A stretch of 64,000 bases of DNA from assembly GCA_035295165.1 (NCBI GenBank), contig DATGJN010000116.1, positions 34,596 to 98,595 on the forward strand, in the 5' to 3' direction. Shown here piece after piece: positions 17,324 through 25,954 of the stretch; the stretch's first letter is position 1, and the number at the start of each line of letters is the position of its first letter. The notes beneath the pieces were generated by a model. That model did not search any database. It was not told the origin of the DNA and saw only the letters and a program-made list of their open reading frames with translations. This stretch comes from a bacterium (GTDB lineage: Bacteria > Sysuimicrobiota > Sysuimicrobiia > Sysuimicrobiales > Segetimicrobiaceae). Position numbers and translations under genes: made by a program.

Positions 17324-17983
17324 TTATGACGATTGCTCATCCGTGCCATCACGTTCCACGGGACGTCGCATGACTCCTCCGCTCGACCGCCGGATCGACG
17401 CGTCAGCGCGCGGCCGGTCGAGGGCATCCAGTCGGTCGACGCGACGCAGCGAGGGAAACCACCACGCCCACAGCGCCGCCGCCACTACGGTCGCGACGCC
17501 GCCGAGCGCGGGGCCGACGATGGTCGCCGTCTGCAACGCCGACGTGTTCACCGCGACGGCGTTCGCAAAGATCCGGCGCGGCACGACGAGCAGCAGCAGC
17601 GCATTGGTCGCCGGGTTTTCGAACGCGCGGGCGGCGCCGAACGCGACCAGCGTCCCCAGCATCGTCGCGGCCGGGGCCGTCCCCGTCACGACCAGCACGA
17701 GCAATACGCACGCACACAGACATTCGGCGCTGTAGCGCACGACGAGGATGCGGCGTCGGTCCCAGCGGTCGGCGGCGCGCCCCGTAAACAGGGCGAGGCA
17801 GGCCGTCGGCACGAACTGCGCCATACCGACCAAACCGAGGTGCAACACGGACCCCGTGAGCGCGTAGATCAGCCATCCGACGCCGATCGCCTGCACCTGC
17901 AGGCCCATCACCGACATCATCCGCGCCGTCCACAGCAGCGTGAACCCTCGATGGCGAAACGGCGGGCGTGCGGCCTCGACCCG
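17324..17983 (-). pseudogene. Truncated MFS transporter, N-terminal part only
   Basis: The minus frame encodes the first five or so helices of an MFS-3-type transporter: FTLLWTARMMSVMGLQVQAI, GRAADRWDRRRILV as loop 2-3 motif, AARAFENPATNALLLLVV, and ALQTATIVGPALGGV. After about 180 residues it turns into a non-family tail and stops; the expected C-terminal half (about 200 residues) is absent. There is also no ATG, GTG or TTG before helix 1: the first ATG (17920) lies inside it. Both facts argue for a decayed gene left by deletion. The end of the RraA gene lies just upstream. Confidence 0.6.
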
Positions 17984-18015
17984 GGCGGCGGCGGTCGTCG
18001 CGGAACCGCCGTGGG

Positions 18016-18699
18016 TCAGGGAACCACCTCGGTGCCAGCGTCCCGCAATAACCGATCGACGTCGAGCCCGCCCACCTGTCGGCCGGACGCGGAATCTGTT
18101 CGCCAGGCCCGTTCCCGGTCCACGATCTTGCGCCACGCGCGGTGGACATCCTCGGCGTCGGCCAGCGGCACGACCGCGATCCCCTCCGCGTCCGCGACCA
18201 CAATGTCGCCTGGCGCGACCACAACCCCGCCGCACGCAACAGGGTAGTTGATTTCGCCGGGGCCCGCGGTCGTGCCGGCCATCGGACAGATCGCCCGCGC
18301 AAAGAGCGGGAGGTTGAGTTCGCGCGTTTCGGCGACGTCCCGCATCGCGCCGTCGATGACCACGCCGGCGACCTTCTTCTGCGCGGCAAACAGACTGCGG
18401 TTCCCTCCCCACAGGCTGGCGGTGAGCGCGCCGCGCCCGTCGATGACGATCACGTCTCCGGGTTGCGCCAGCTCCATCGCCTTCAGAATCATCATCGAGC
18501 TGCCGGTGGGGATCTTGACGGTCAGCGCAGGGCCAACGCATCGGGCGATCGGGAGATACGCGGGTGCGATGTCGCGCATCGCTCCACTCTTGTTCATCGC
18601 ATCGGCGAGATCCGGAGGGCTCGCCTCAAGAAATCGCTCCACCAGATCGCGTGGCGGCCTGGCGGGTGTCAGACGAACCCGGTTCCCTACCAACCCCAT
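18016..18699 (-). CDS. RraA-like / HMG aldolase family protein
   Basis: 227 residues. The family core is present: SPPDLADAMNKSGAM, GPALTVKIPTGSSMM, PGDVIVIDGRGA, the G98-G99-N100 loop, VVIDGAMRD with R120-D121 as the metal- and oxyacid-binding pair, then INYPVACGGVVVAPGDIVVADAEGIAVVP. Members with R/D are usually divalent-metal 4-hydroxy-4-methyl-2-oxoglutarate or oxaloacetate-type aldolases rather than RNase E inhibitors. Context (deacylase, ABC importer, hydroxylase) supports a catabolic aldolase or lyase. Confidence 0.82.
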   Translation of the reverse strand: MGLVGNRVRLTPARPPRDLVERFLEASPPDLADAMNKSGAMRDIAPAYLPIARCVGPALTVKIPTGSSMMILKAMELAQPGDVIVIDGRGALTASLWGGNRSLFAAQKKVAGVVIDGAMRDVAETRELNLPLFARAICPMAGTTAGPGEINYPVACGGVVVAPGDIVVADAEGIAVVPLADAEDVHRAWRKIVDRERAWRTDSASGRQVGGLDVDRLLRDAGTEVVP

Positions 18700-18795
18700 G
18701 CGTCGCGCCTCCTCTCGATTCGCCCGAAAGAACTTCGCACACCGGCGTCGGGCTCATCCGGTGCCGAGCCGCTCAACCCCGCGGGGCCGCGGCCG

Positions 18796-19731
18796 TCACT
18801 CCGCGGTGGCGAGATCGCCGATCATGTACCCAAACTCCCCCGGCTGCACGCGGCAGACCGAAGGCCGGACCAGCACCGTGAGGCTTCGCTCGAACGGCGC
18901 GCGGCACACGTCGAGCTCCTCGAATGAGTACGGGCTCACGATGCGCCCCAACACGGTGTCTTTGGCGAGCGTGGCGTGCAGCACCGTCGCTTCGGGGAGG
19001 AGCATGCCCCCAGCGCGCGGCCGCAGCGTCACGAGCGTCCGCAGCACCGTCTGACGCGGCGCGGGCGTGGGGTCCCCGGCCAGCATCCCGATCGTCCGCA
19101 TCACGTTTGCGATGCCAGCCACGCCGCGCCGCACATACCCCGACTGGTCCACCGCTCCGCCCCCGAGCTCCACGGTCACGCACGGGATCCCTTTGGCTGT
19201 CATGTAGTGCGCCGTGGAGCCTCCGTACCCGTAGCCCTGGGGCGGCCGGAACAGCACCGCGGACCCGAACGCGCGCGACAGCGCCTCGGCGTTCGTGATG
19301 TAGACGTAGTCCACGGTCCCGTACGCCCCGCCGGCGTGGAGGTCGACGTAGTAGTCGAGCGCGTCCAGGAAATGCGCGACCAACACCTCTGCGAGTTGAT
19401 GGGTGAGAAACCCTTCCCCGCCGCCGGGGAACACCCGGTTGAGGTTGTGCATGTCGAGCGGAGTATGCCGCGTGATCGCTTCGTACGCCAGTCCGTTGGC
19501 CACCGGCACGATGAGGAGCCGCCCCTTCAGCGCGCGCGGGTCCAGCGCCTCGAGAAACCGGTACAAGATCTCGGTGGAGACCTGCTCGTCGCCGTGGAGG
19601 CACGCCGAGAGCCCGAGCGTCGGCCCGTCGCCCGCCACCCCGCGCACCTCGTGGATCGGAACGCGGAGCTCGCCACCGTTCGCCAGCGTGACGACCGGGA
19701 CCGATGTGTACGTCGTTCGTGTGCCGACCAT
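18796..19731 (-). CDS. Zinc deacylase, succinylglutamate desuccinylase/aspartoacylase family
   Basis: 311 residues. The zinc site is H46-G-D-E49 plus H132 in YYVDLHAGG; NLNRVFPG (96-103) contains the carboxylate-binding Arg, and E188 in TVELGG is the general base. These are the M14-like N-acyl-amino-acid hydrolase signatures. It would cut an amide bond in a small N-acylated compound in the cytoplasm. The gene lies 94 bases after the ABC permease genes on the same strand, so it may process what they import. Confidence 0.85.
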   Translation of the reverse strand: MVGTRTTYTSVPVVTLANGGELRVPIHEVRGVAGDGPTLGLSACLHGDEQVSTEILYRFLEALDPRALKGRLLIVPVANGLAYEAITRHTPLDMHNLNRVFPGGGEGFLTHQLAEVLVAHFLDALDYYVDLHAGGAYGTVDYVYITNAEALSRAFGSAVLFRPPQGYGYGGSTAHYMTAKGIPCVTVELGGGAVDQSGYVRRGVAGIANVMRTIGMLAGDPTPAPRQTVLRTLVTLRPRAGGMLLPEATVLHATLAKDTVLGRIVSPYSFEELDVCRAPFERSLTVLVRPSVCRVQPGEFGYMIGDLATAE

Positions 19732-19825
19732 AATCCCCCTCCTCCTCGAGCCTCGAAGACCCGGCGCGGGTCTTCGTGTCGCGTCACTCCGTGCGTCGCG
19801 GGCGATTCGGCAACCCGCCGAGCCC

Positions 19826-20674
19826 TCAGCGGGTCCGTCCCCTCGCGTCCGTGAGATCTCGGACCCCGTCGCCCAGCAGGTTGAAGGCGAGCACCGTGAG
19901 CATGATGGCGACGCCGGGGACCACCGCCAGGTGCGGCGCCTGCCGCATGTATCGCATTCCGAGCGCGAGCGACCATCCCCACGACGGCGCGGGCGGCTGG
20001 ACGCCGAGCCCGAGAAAGCTCAGCGTGGACTCGATCACGATCGCCCCTCCCATCCCGAGGGTCGCGAGCACGATCACCGGCGCGAGCACGTTCGGAAGCA
20101 GGTGTCGGATCAGGATCCGCGCGTCCGGCACCCCCACGGCGTGCGCCGCCAGCACATACTCTTCGTGGCGCACCGCCAGCACCGACACACGCACCACCCG
20201 CGCGTACGTCGTCCAGTACACCAGGCCGATCGCGATCATCGCGTTGATGGGGCTGGGTCCGAGGGCGGCGATCAGCGCAAGCGCGAGCAGGATGACGGGG
20301 AATGCAAGAAAGACGTCGACGACCCGGCTGACGATGGTATCCACCCATCCCCCATAATAGCCCGCGAGCAGCCCCACGGACACGCCGATCACCGACGCGA
20401 TCGCCACGCCCAGGAACGCCACGACCAGAGAGTAGCGCGCGCCGAGCGCCATGCGCGCCCACAGGTCGCGCCCGAACATGTCCGTGCCGAGCGGGTGCGG
20501 GATGCTGGGAGGTTCTAGCCGTTGCGCCATCGCCATCTGGAACGGGTCGTACGGCGTCACCCACGGGGCGAACACCGCGATCAGGCCGATCAGGACCGCC
20601 AGCCCGCCGCCCACCAGGGCCGCTCGGCTCCGCACGACGCGTGCGGCAAATGGCCGCCGTGCCTCGCTACCCAT
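19826..20674 (-). CDS. ABC transporter permease, DppC/OppC type
   Basis: 282 residues. The N-terminal helix and PWVTPYDPF..HPLGTDMFGRDLWAR start are diagnostic of DppC-like permeases. Further helices follow and the EAA-type loop for the ATPase reads EYVLAAHAVGVPDARILIRHLLPN. The end is FLGLGVQPPAPSWGWSL..FNLLGDGVRD. Its ATG overlaps the stop of the DppB-type gene by eight bases, so the two are translationally coupled. Confidence 0.93.
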   Translation of the reverse strand: MGSEARRPFAARVVRSRAALVGGGLAVLIGLIAVFAPWVTPYDPFQMAMAQRLEPPSIPHPLGTDMFGRDLWARMALGARYSLVVAFLGVAIASVIGVSVGLLAGYYGGWVDTIVSRVVDVFLAFPVILLALALIAALGPSPINAMIAIGLVYWTTYARVVRVSVLAVRHEEYVLAAHAVGVPDARILIRHLLPNVLAPVIVLATLGMGGAIVIESTLSFLGLGVQPPAPSWGWSLALGMRYMRQAPHLAVVPGVAIMLTVLAFNLLGDGVRDLTDARGRTR

Positions 20675-21650
20675 AGTGGATGCGGGGATCCAGCCACGCG
20701 TACGCGACGTCGACCGCCAAGTTGATCACGGAGAACACCAGGGCGATGACCAGCGTCGCGCCTTGGACGACGGGGAAATCCCGCTGGCTGATCGCGTTGA
20801 TCAGCAACTGCCCCAGGCCCGGCCACGCGAAGATCGTCTCCGTGACCACGGCGCCGCCTAGCAGCGCGCCGACCTGCAGCCCCACGATCGTGATCACCGG
20901 CAGCACCGCGTTGCGCAGCGCGTGGCGGTAGGTCACCGCCCGCGCGGTCAGGCCTTTCGACCGCGCCGTGCGGACGTAGTCCTGCCCAAGCACCTCCAGC
21001 ATCGCCGAGCGCACCATGCGCGTGATCAGCACGACCGCCGACAGCGCCAGCGTCATCGCCGGCATCGCCAAGTGCCGCAGGCTGTCGACGAGCGGGGCGC
21101 CGTTCCCTTCCAGCATGGCGAGGAACGCCGCGGGGAGGGGCATCCCTCGGCCGAACGTCGGCAGCCAGCGGAGTTGCAGGGAGAACAACAAGATGAACAG
21201 CATGCCGAGCCAGAACACCGGCATCGACACGCCGATCTGCGTCACGGCCATGCTCACGACGTCGATTAGGGAGTACTGCCGGACCGCGCACAGGACCCCG
21301 ACCGGCACCCCAACCGCCACCGCCAGGGCCATCGCCGCGAACGCCAGTTCCGCAGTGGCGGGCAGATGCGCGCCGATCAACACCGTAACGCGCTGCCCGC
21401 CGAGGAAGATCGACGTGCCGAGGTCGCCGCGCGCCGCGCGCGCCACGTACTGCACGAACTGGTACCAGACGGGGCGGTCGAGGCCCATCACGTGTCTGAG
21501 GCGCGCAATATCCTGGGCGGTCGCCTGCTGGCCCAGCAACAAGGCGGCCGGATCGCCGGGCACGAGGTGGAGCAGGCCGAAGACGAGCAACGAGATCCCA
21601 AACAGCACCACGACCATCTGGGCCAGCCGTCGCAGCACGTAGCGCAGCAT
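20667..21650 (-). CDS. ABC transporter permease, DppB/OppB type
   Basis: 327 residues with six or seven helices. MLRYVLRRLAQMVVVLFGISLLVF and HLVPGDPAALLLG are classic for DppB. The EAA loop (DYVRTARSKGLTARAVTYRHALRN) and FAWPGLGQLLINAISQRDFPVVQG complete the family pattern. It forms the inner-membrane channel with the next gene. It follows the binding-protein gene by 88 bases. No ATPase gene is present. Confidence 0.93.
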   Translation of the reverse strand: MLRYVLRRLAQMVVVLFGISLLVFGLLHLVPGDPAALLLGQQATAQDIARLRHVMGLDRPVWYQFVQYVARAARGDLGTSIFLGGQRVTVLIGAHLPATAELAFAAMALAVAVGVPVGVLCAVRQYSLIDVVSMAVTQIGVSMPVFWLGMLFILLFSLQLRWLPTFGRGMPLPAAFLAMLEGNGAPLVDSLRHLAMPAMTLALSAVVLITRMVRSAMLEVLGQDYVRTARSKGLTARAVTYRHALRNAVLPVITIVGLQVGALLGGAVVTETIFAWPGLGQLLINAISQRDFPVVQGATLVIALVFSVINLAVDVAYAWLDPRIHYG

Positions 21651-21738
21651 ACCCGGGGTGTGGGAGGGACGAGTCCGTCCCTCCGGACGCGATCGTCCTC
21701 CCCGTCAGCCGTTCAGCGCCGGGCGTCCGCCGGCCGCG

Positions 21739-23304
21739 CTATCGGCCACCGAGGGTGACGGCGTCCAGCGTCTTGAGGTTGCCGCTCGGATTGGGCACGA
21801 ATCCGTGGAGTTGCGCGCTCTGCACCACCACGTACCCCTGGTAGAGCAACACGTCGTAGGGCTGATCGTTCGCGAGAATCTGCGCCGCCTGCTGATAGAT
21901 CTTGGCGCGGGCCGCGCGATCGAGGGTAGTACGGCCGCGCTGGAGCAGCGCGTCCACGGTGGGGTTCGAGTACTTCTCCCAATTCTGCCCGCCGTTCGAG
22001 GTGAACTGGTTGAACATCAACCGGTCGGGATCGACGATGTTCAGCCACCCCAGCAGCGCCACCTGGTGCTTGGAGGCGTAGACGGCGCTGGAGAATGTCG
22101 GCCACTCGTTGGTGGACACCTTCACGCGGAAGCCGTACTTCTGCCAGGCGTTCTGGAGGAACTCCACAGCCTGCACACGGTTCGGGTCCTCGCTGTGGGT
22201 CCACAGCTCGATCGCCAACGGCTTCCCGTCCTTCTCGTACACGCCGCCCTGCAGGGTGAACCCGTCCTCCTGGAGGAGCGCGCGCGCCTTGGCCGGATTG
22301 TACTCGGGCTGGCGCACGCTGCCCGTGTACGCCCACAGCCCCGGCGTCAGCAGCGACGTCGCGGCCTGGTCCATCCCTTGATAGATGTCCGCCGCGATCG
22401 CCTGGCGGTCCGTGAGGTAGGCCAGCGCCTGGCGCACCTTCACGTCGCTGAGCGGCCACACGGACGTGTTGATGTTGAGATAGGTGATACCGAGCCCCGT
22501 CATCTTCGTCACAATCAGGTTGCTCGATTTCCGGAGACGCGCGACGTCCTGTGGCGATAGCGGCGAGTGAATGAAGTCCAGGTCGCCGGCCTCCACCGCC
22601 GCCGCGCGCGCGGAGTTGTCCGGCACGATGTTGATCACCAGGCCCCGCACCTTCGGTGCGCCGCCCCAGTAGCGCGCGTTGGCCTCGAGGGTGATCTTGG
22701 ATCCGCGATCCCACGAGACGAACCGGAACGGTCCCGTGCCGACAGGGTGCGACGCCAGCGATCCGTCGTTCTTCTCGCCGATATGCTTCGGCACGATGCC
22801 GATGTTGAGGTAGGATAGGAGCGGCGCGTACGGTGCGCTGGTCGTCATCCGCACGGTGTACGCGTCCACCTTCTCGACCTTGGTGATCGGCGTGTACAGG
22901 CTCCGGTACGGTGCTTTGGAGCTGGGGTCGAGGATGGTCTCAAACGTGTAGACGACGTCGTCCGCGGTGAACGGCTGGCCGTCGTGAAACGTCACCCCGC
23001 GCCGCAGGTGAAACACCCAGGTCGTCGGCGTCGGGGTGTCCCAGCTGGAGGCGAGCGAGGGCTCCGGCGCCTGGCGGTTGTTCAGATAGACCAGGCCGTC
23101 GTAGACGAGCTCGCCCAGCCGGTACGCCGAACTGTCCAAGGCGAACCGTGGGTCGCCGGTGCCCGCGTCAACGTCCAACCCGATTCGGACCATCCCGGCG
23201 GATCCCGGCGCCTGCGCGCGCCCGACACCGACGGGCCCACCCACGAGCAGCCCGGCCAAACACCCAACCAGCACCCAACCCAGCCACGTACTCCGCGTCC
23301 GCAC
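21739..23304 (-). CDS. ABC transporter substrate-binding protein, peptide/nickel family 5
   Basis: 521 residues from the GTG at 23304, which gives a signal peptide (STWLGWVLVGCLAGLLVGGPV, cleavage near GRAQA). Family-5 hallmarks are YDGLVYLN, PSLASSWDTPTPTTWVFHLRRGVTFHDGQPFTADDVVYTF, VGTGPFRF, VRQALAYLTDRQAI and the C-terminal YQGYVVVQSAQLHGFVPNPSG. It binds a peptide or other small solute outside the membrane for the DppB/C pair. The longer frame to 23454 adds non-family sequence. Confidence 0.93.
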   Translation of the reverse strand: MRTRSTWLGWVLVGCLAGLLVGGPVGVGRAQAPGSAGMVRIGLDVDAGTGDPRFALDSSAYRLGELVYDGLVYLNNRQAPEPSLASSWDTPTPTTWVFHLRRGVTFHDGQPFTADDVVYTFETILDPSSKAPYRSLYTPITKVEKVDAYTVRMTTSAPYAPLLSYLNIGIVPKHIGEKNDGSLASHPVGTGPFRFVSWDRGSKITLEANARYWGGAPKVRGLVINIVPDNSARAAAVEAGDLDFIHSPLSPQDVARLRKSSNLIVTKMTGLGITYLNINTSVWPLSDVKVRQALAYLTDRQAIAADIYQGMDQAATSLLTPGLWAYTGSVRQPEYNPAKARALLQEDGFTLQGGVYEKDGKPLAIELWTHSEDPNRVQAVEFLQNAWQKYGFRVKVSTNEWPTFSSAVYASKHQVALLGWLNIVDPDRLMFNQFTSNGGQNWEKYSNPTVDALLQRGRTTLDRAARAKIYQQAAQILANDQPYDVLLYQGYVVVQSAQLHGFVPNPSGNLKTLDAVTLGGR

Positions 23305-23401
23305 CGCCGCACCCCGTGTCCCGACGTCCTGCGAGGCCTTTCGCCCCCACCTGTGCAACTCCTCCGCGCGCCCTCGCGGCGCGGCCCGACGGCACAACCG
23401 C

Positions 23402-23640
23402 GCGATCATCAACGACGTGCCCCGTGAGCGAAGCGGCAACGCGAGCGGAACCATCTCGACGGCGCGTCTCGCGGGTCAGACGACCGGTGCGGCGCTGGTG
23501 GCCTTGATCGTCGAGCTCACCGGCGCGCACACCACGGGCGCGGCGGACGGTGCGCTGCTCCCGGTCGCCGTGGGAGCCGGGTTCGCGCCGCGAGCGCGCT
23601 CCGCCTCGTCGAGGTCAAGCCACCCGCACCGGCGGTGGGC
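23402..23640 (+). pseudogene. C-terminal remnant of an MFS exporter
   Basis: On the plus strand a stretch beginning AIINDVPRERSGNASGTIST, then ARLAGQTTGAALVALIVELTG and GALLPVAVGAGFA..ARSASS, matches the last loop and final two helices of DHA2-type exporters (usual pattern: RSGxASGxxxTARLxGQTxGAALVAL). No start codon or preceding helices exist in frame; it lies behind the signal-peptide region of the opposite-strand binding protein. It is therefore a fossil fragment, not a gene. The frame stays open to 23704, but the family likeness ends near 23640. Confidence 0.55.
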
Positions 23641-23672
23641 GACACATGATGGGGCGGGACCGCCCAGTGCGG

Positions 23673-24449
23673 TCAGGTCGCCGTCAGCCCTCCGTCGACG
23701 CTGAGCACCTGCCCCGTGATGTAGTCGGACGCCGGCGAGGCCAGGAAGACCGCGGCGCCCTTGATGTCGTCTGGGTGGCCGAGCCGACCCAACGGTGTCG
23801 CCTCGACGATCTCCACGCCCCCGCGCGCGAGCAGCCCTTCGGTCATGCGCGTGAGGAAGAAACTCGGTGCGAGCGCGTTCACCCGGATGCCGAACCGCCC
23901 GTACTTCACGGCCAGATCGCGCGTGAGCGCGATCAGCGCGCCCTTGCTCGCGCTGTACCCGGACGCGTTCACGATCTCCGGGGCGAAGCCCACCAGCCCC
24001 ATCACCGACGCGATGTTGATGACTTTTCCGTACCCGCGGGACTTCATCGCCGGAAGGGCGGCTCGCGTCACGAGAAAGACGCCGACGACGTTCGTCTCGA
24101 ACACCTGCCGCCAGCGGTCGAGCGGCATCTCCTCGAACGGCGCGCCCCAGCTCACGCCGGCGTTGTTCACGAGGATGTCGACACCCCCGAACGCCGTCGC
24201 CGCGGCGCCGACGAGCCGTTCCGCCTCCCCGGGAACCGTGACGTCGCACGCATGCGCGCGCACCTCGATGCCAGCGGCCGCGAGCTCGGCCGACGCCTCA
24301 TCCAGCCACTGCGTCCGGCGCGCCACGATCACGATCCGCGCGCCGGCTTCCCCGAGCCCGCGGGCGATCTCCAGCCCGAGCCCGCGCGACCCGCCGGTCA
24401 CGATCGCGACGCGGTGCTGCAGCGAGAACAGCTCGGGGACGCGCGCCAT
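23673..24449 (-). CDS. Short-chain dehydrogenase/reductase
   Basis: 258 residues, classical SDR. The cofactor loop TGGSRGLG is at 18-25, with R44-R45 after strand 2 suggesting NADP; NNAG is at about 95-98. The catalytic S148 and Y165-xxx-K169 (GYSASKGALIALTR), PSFFLTRM, and the C-terminal PLGRLGHPDDIKGAAVFLASPASDYITGQVLSVDGG complete the pattern. It oxidises or reduces a hydroxyl/keto group in the cytoplasm. It ends only four bases from the HpaB-type gene, so the two are likely one operon. Confidence 0.92.
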   Translation of the reverse strand: MARVPELFSLQHRVAIVTGGSRGLGLEIARGLGEAGARIVIVARRTQWLDEASAELAAAGIEVRAHACDVTVPGEAERLVGAAATAFGGVDILVNNAGVSWGAPFEEMPLDRWRQVFETNVVGVFLVTRAALPAMKSRGYGKVINIASVMGLVGFAPEIVNASGYSASKGALIALTRDLAVKYGRFGIRVNALAPSFFLTRMTEGLLARGGVEIVEATPLGRLGHPDDIKGAAVFLASPASDYITGQVLSVDGGLTAT

Positions 24450-24453
24450 GAGC

Positions 24454-25899
24454 TCAGCGCGGGGCCGTCACGCCAGCCGCGCGGGCCGCGGCCTGCTTGA
24501 GCGGTTCGAGGTCGTAGTCCATCAACACCGTCAGCTTCTGGGCCTCGAGCGACCCTTCCGCATGGATCGCGAGCACCTCCAGGTAGCCGCCCAGATCGGA
24601 CGCGACCAGGTCACGGATCAGGTTCGTCACGCGAAGACGGTCCTCCGCGCCCACGCCGGCCCGGCCGCCGAGGTACGGCTCGATGAGCGCGCGGACGTCG
24701 GGCGTCGCCCAGTCCTCTTCCGCGGGCCCCGTCACCACGAGACCGCCCGCCAGATCCTGCACGTCGCGCACGGCGTCGTGATAGCCGCGCGCGAAATGAT
24801 ACTTGGCCGCGTTCGTCATGACCGGGTGCGGGACCGCGATGCCCTCCACCGTCCGGCACTCGGACGCCGCCGCGGTGGTCAGGCCGCGCCCCGTGTGAAG
24901 ATACATGATCAGCCGGGCGAGCTTGTCCCGGACGTGGGCGGCGCCGAGCAGCCCGTGGTAGTCCGCGATGAGCGCGGCGGATCCGAGCAGGAGCTCCAGC
25001 AGCGGCGTCTTGTACGACACCGCGGTAAACCGGTGAAACTCGACGAACGTCTTCGCGATCGCGCCGGCGTACTGCCACTCCCCGCACAGGAACACTCGCT
25101 CCCAGGGGACGAACACGTCGTCGAACACCGTGAGCGATTCCGTCAGGCTGTACCGGCTGCTGAGCGGATTGTCGAACGCGCTCGTCGCGCCGAACCCACG
25201 CGGGCTCGCCACCATCGTGATCCCCGGGGCGTTGGCGGGGACGGCGAACGCCACGGCGTAGTCGGCGTCCGCCTCCGTCATGGCGCGGGTCGGCAGGACA
25301 AGGATCTCGTTGGCGAACACGGCATTCGTGGTGTGCGCCTTGGCCCCGCGGACGATGATGCCGTCCGCGTTCTCGCCCACCCGACGCACGTACACGTCGG
25401 GACGCGGCTGCTCGGCCGGGCGCCGAAGGCGGTCCCCCTTCGCGTCGGTTTGGGCAACGGCCATCGCCGTGTCGTGGTCGCGGTAGCGCGCGTAGCACGA
25501 CCGTACGCGCTCATGATACGCCGTCCCCAACGCCCGCTCCATGTTCGCGGTGACGATCATCAGGGCGAACAGGGCGTCGGTCCCGATCTCCTTGATGAGC
25601 GGTACGAACGAGCGCGCCTCCCGGGTGACATGCTCGATCAAGTCCCGCCGCCGCAAGAGGTCGTCCGGGGTGCGGGGAATCGTGAAGTACCGGCTGGTCG
25701 GGCGGCCCTGCTCGTCCCGATCCACGAGGAGCGGATCGGCCGGCCGTTCGTGCGCGAGCCGAAAGTCCACCGCCACGTGGTGTGCTCCGCGCCCGAGGTG
25801 CGGGTGCGCGGTGACGTCCTCGACCGGCCGCCCGCGATAGATGACCCGTCGGCCGTCGCGCAGGCTCTCGAGAAACTGCTCCGGGGAACGCAGCGGCAT
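24454..25899 (-). CDS. 4-hydroxyphenylacetate 3-hydroxylase (HpaB/PvcC) family FAD enzyme
   Basis: 481 residues, normal for the large reduced-flavin-dependent oxygenase component. Family marks are RSPEQFLESLRDGRRVIYRGRPVEDV at the start, DVYVRRVGENADGIIVRGAKAHTTNAVFANE (flavin and substrate region), DDVFVPWERVFLCGEW and AAHVRDKLARLIMYLHTG. The start is the ATG at 25899 with GGAG seven bases before. Some relatives are 4-hydroxybutyryl-CoA dehydratases, but the iron-cluster Cys set was not seen. A flavin reductase partner is not in the window. SDR and acyl-CoA synthetase neighbours suggest an aromatic pathway. Confidence 0.88.
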   Translation of the reverse strand: MPLRSPEQFLESLRDGRRVIYRGRPVEDVTAHPHLGRGAHHVAVDFRLAHERPADPLLVDRDEQGRPTSRYFTIPRTPDDLLRRRDLIEHVTREARSFVPLIKEIGTDALFALMIVTANMERALGTAYHERVRSCYARYRDHDTAMAVAQTDAKGDRLRRPAEQPRPDVYVRRVGENADGIIVRGAKAHTTNAVFANEILVLPTRAMTEADADYAVAFAVPANAPGITMVASPRGFGATSAFDNPLSSRYSLTESLTVFDDVFVPWERVFLCGEWQYAGAIAKTFVEFHRFTAVSYKTPLLELLLGSAALIADYHGLLGAAHVRDKLARLIMYLHTGRGLTTAAASECRTVEGIAVPHPVMTNAAKYHFARGYHDAVRDVQDLAGGLVVTGPAEEDWATPDVRALIEPYLGGRAGVGAEDRLRVTNLIRDLVASDLGGYLEVLAIHAEGSLEAQKLTVLMDYDLEPLKQAAARAAGVTAPR

Positions 25900-25954
25900 G
25901 GTCACACTCCGTGGGCGAAGTGCGCGGCGCGGCTCATCGCCACCGCCTCGCGGC

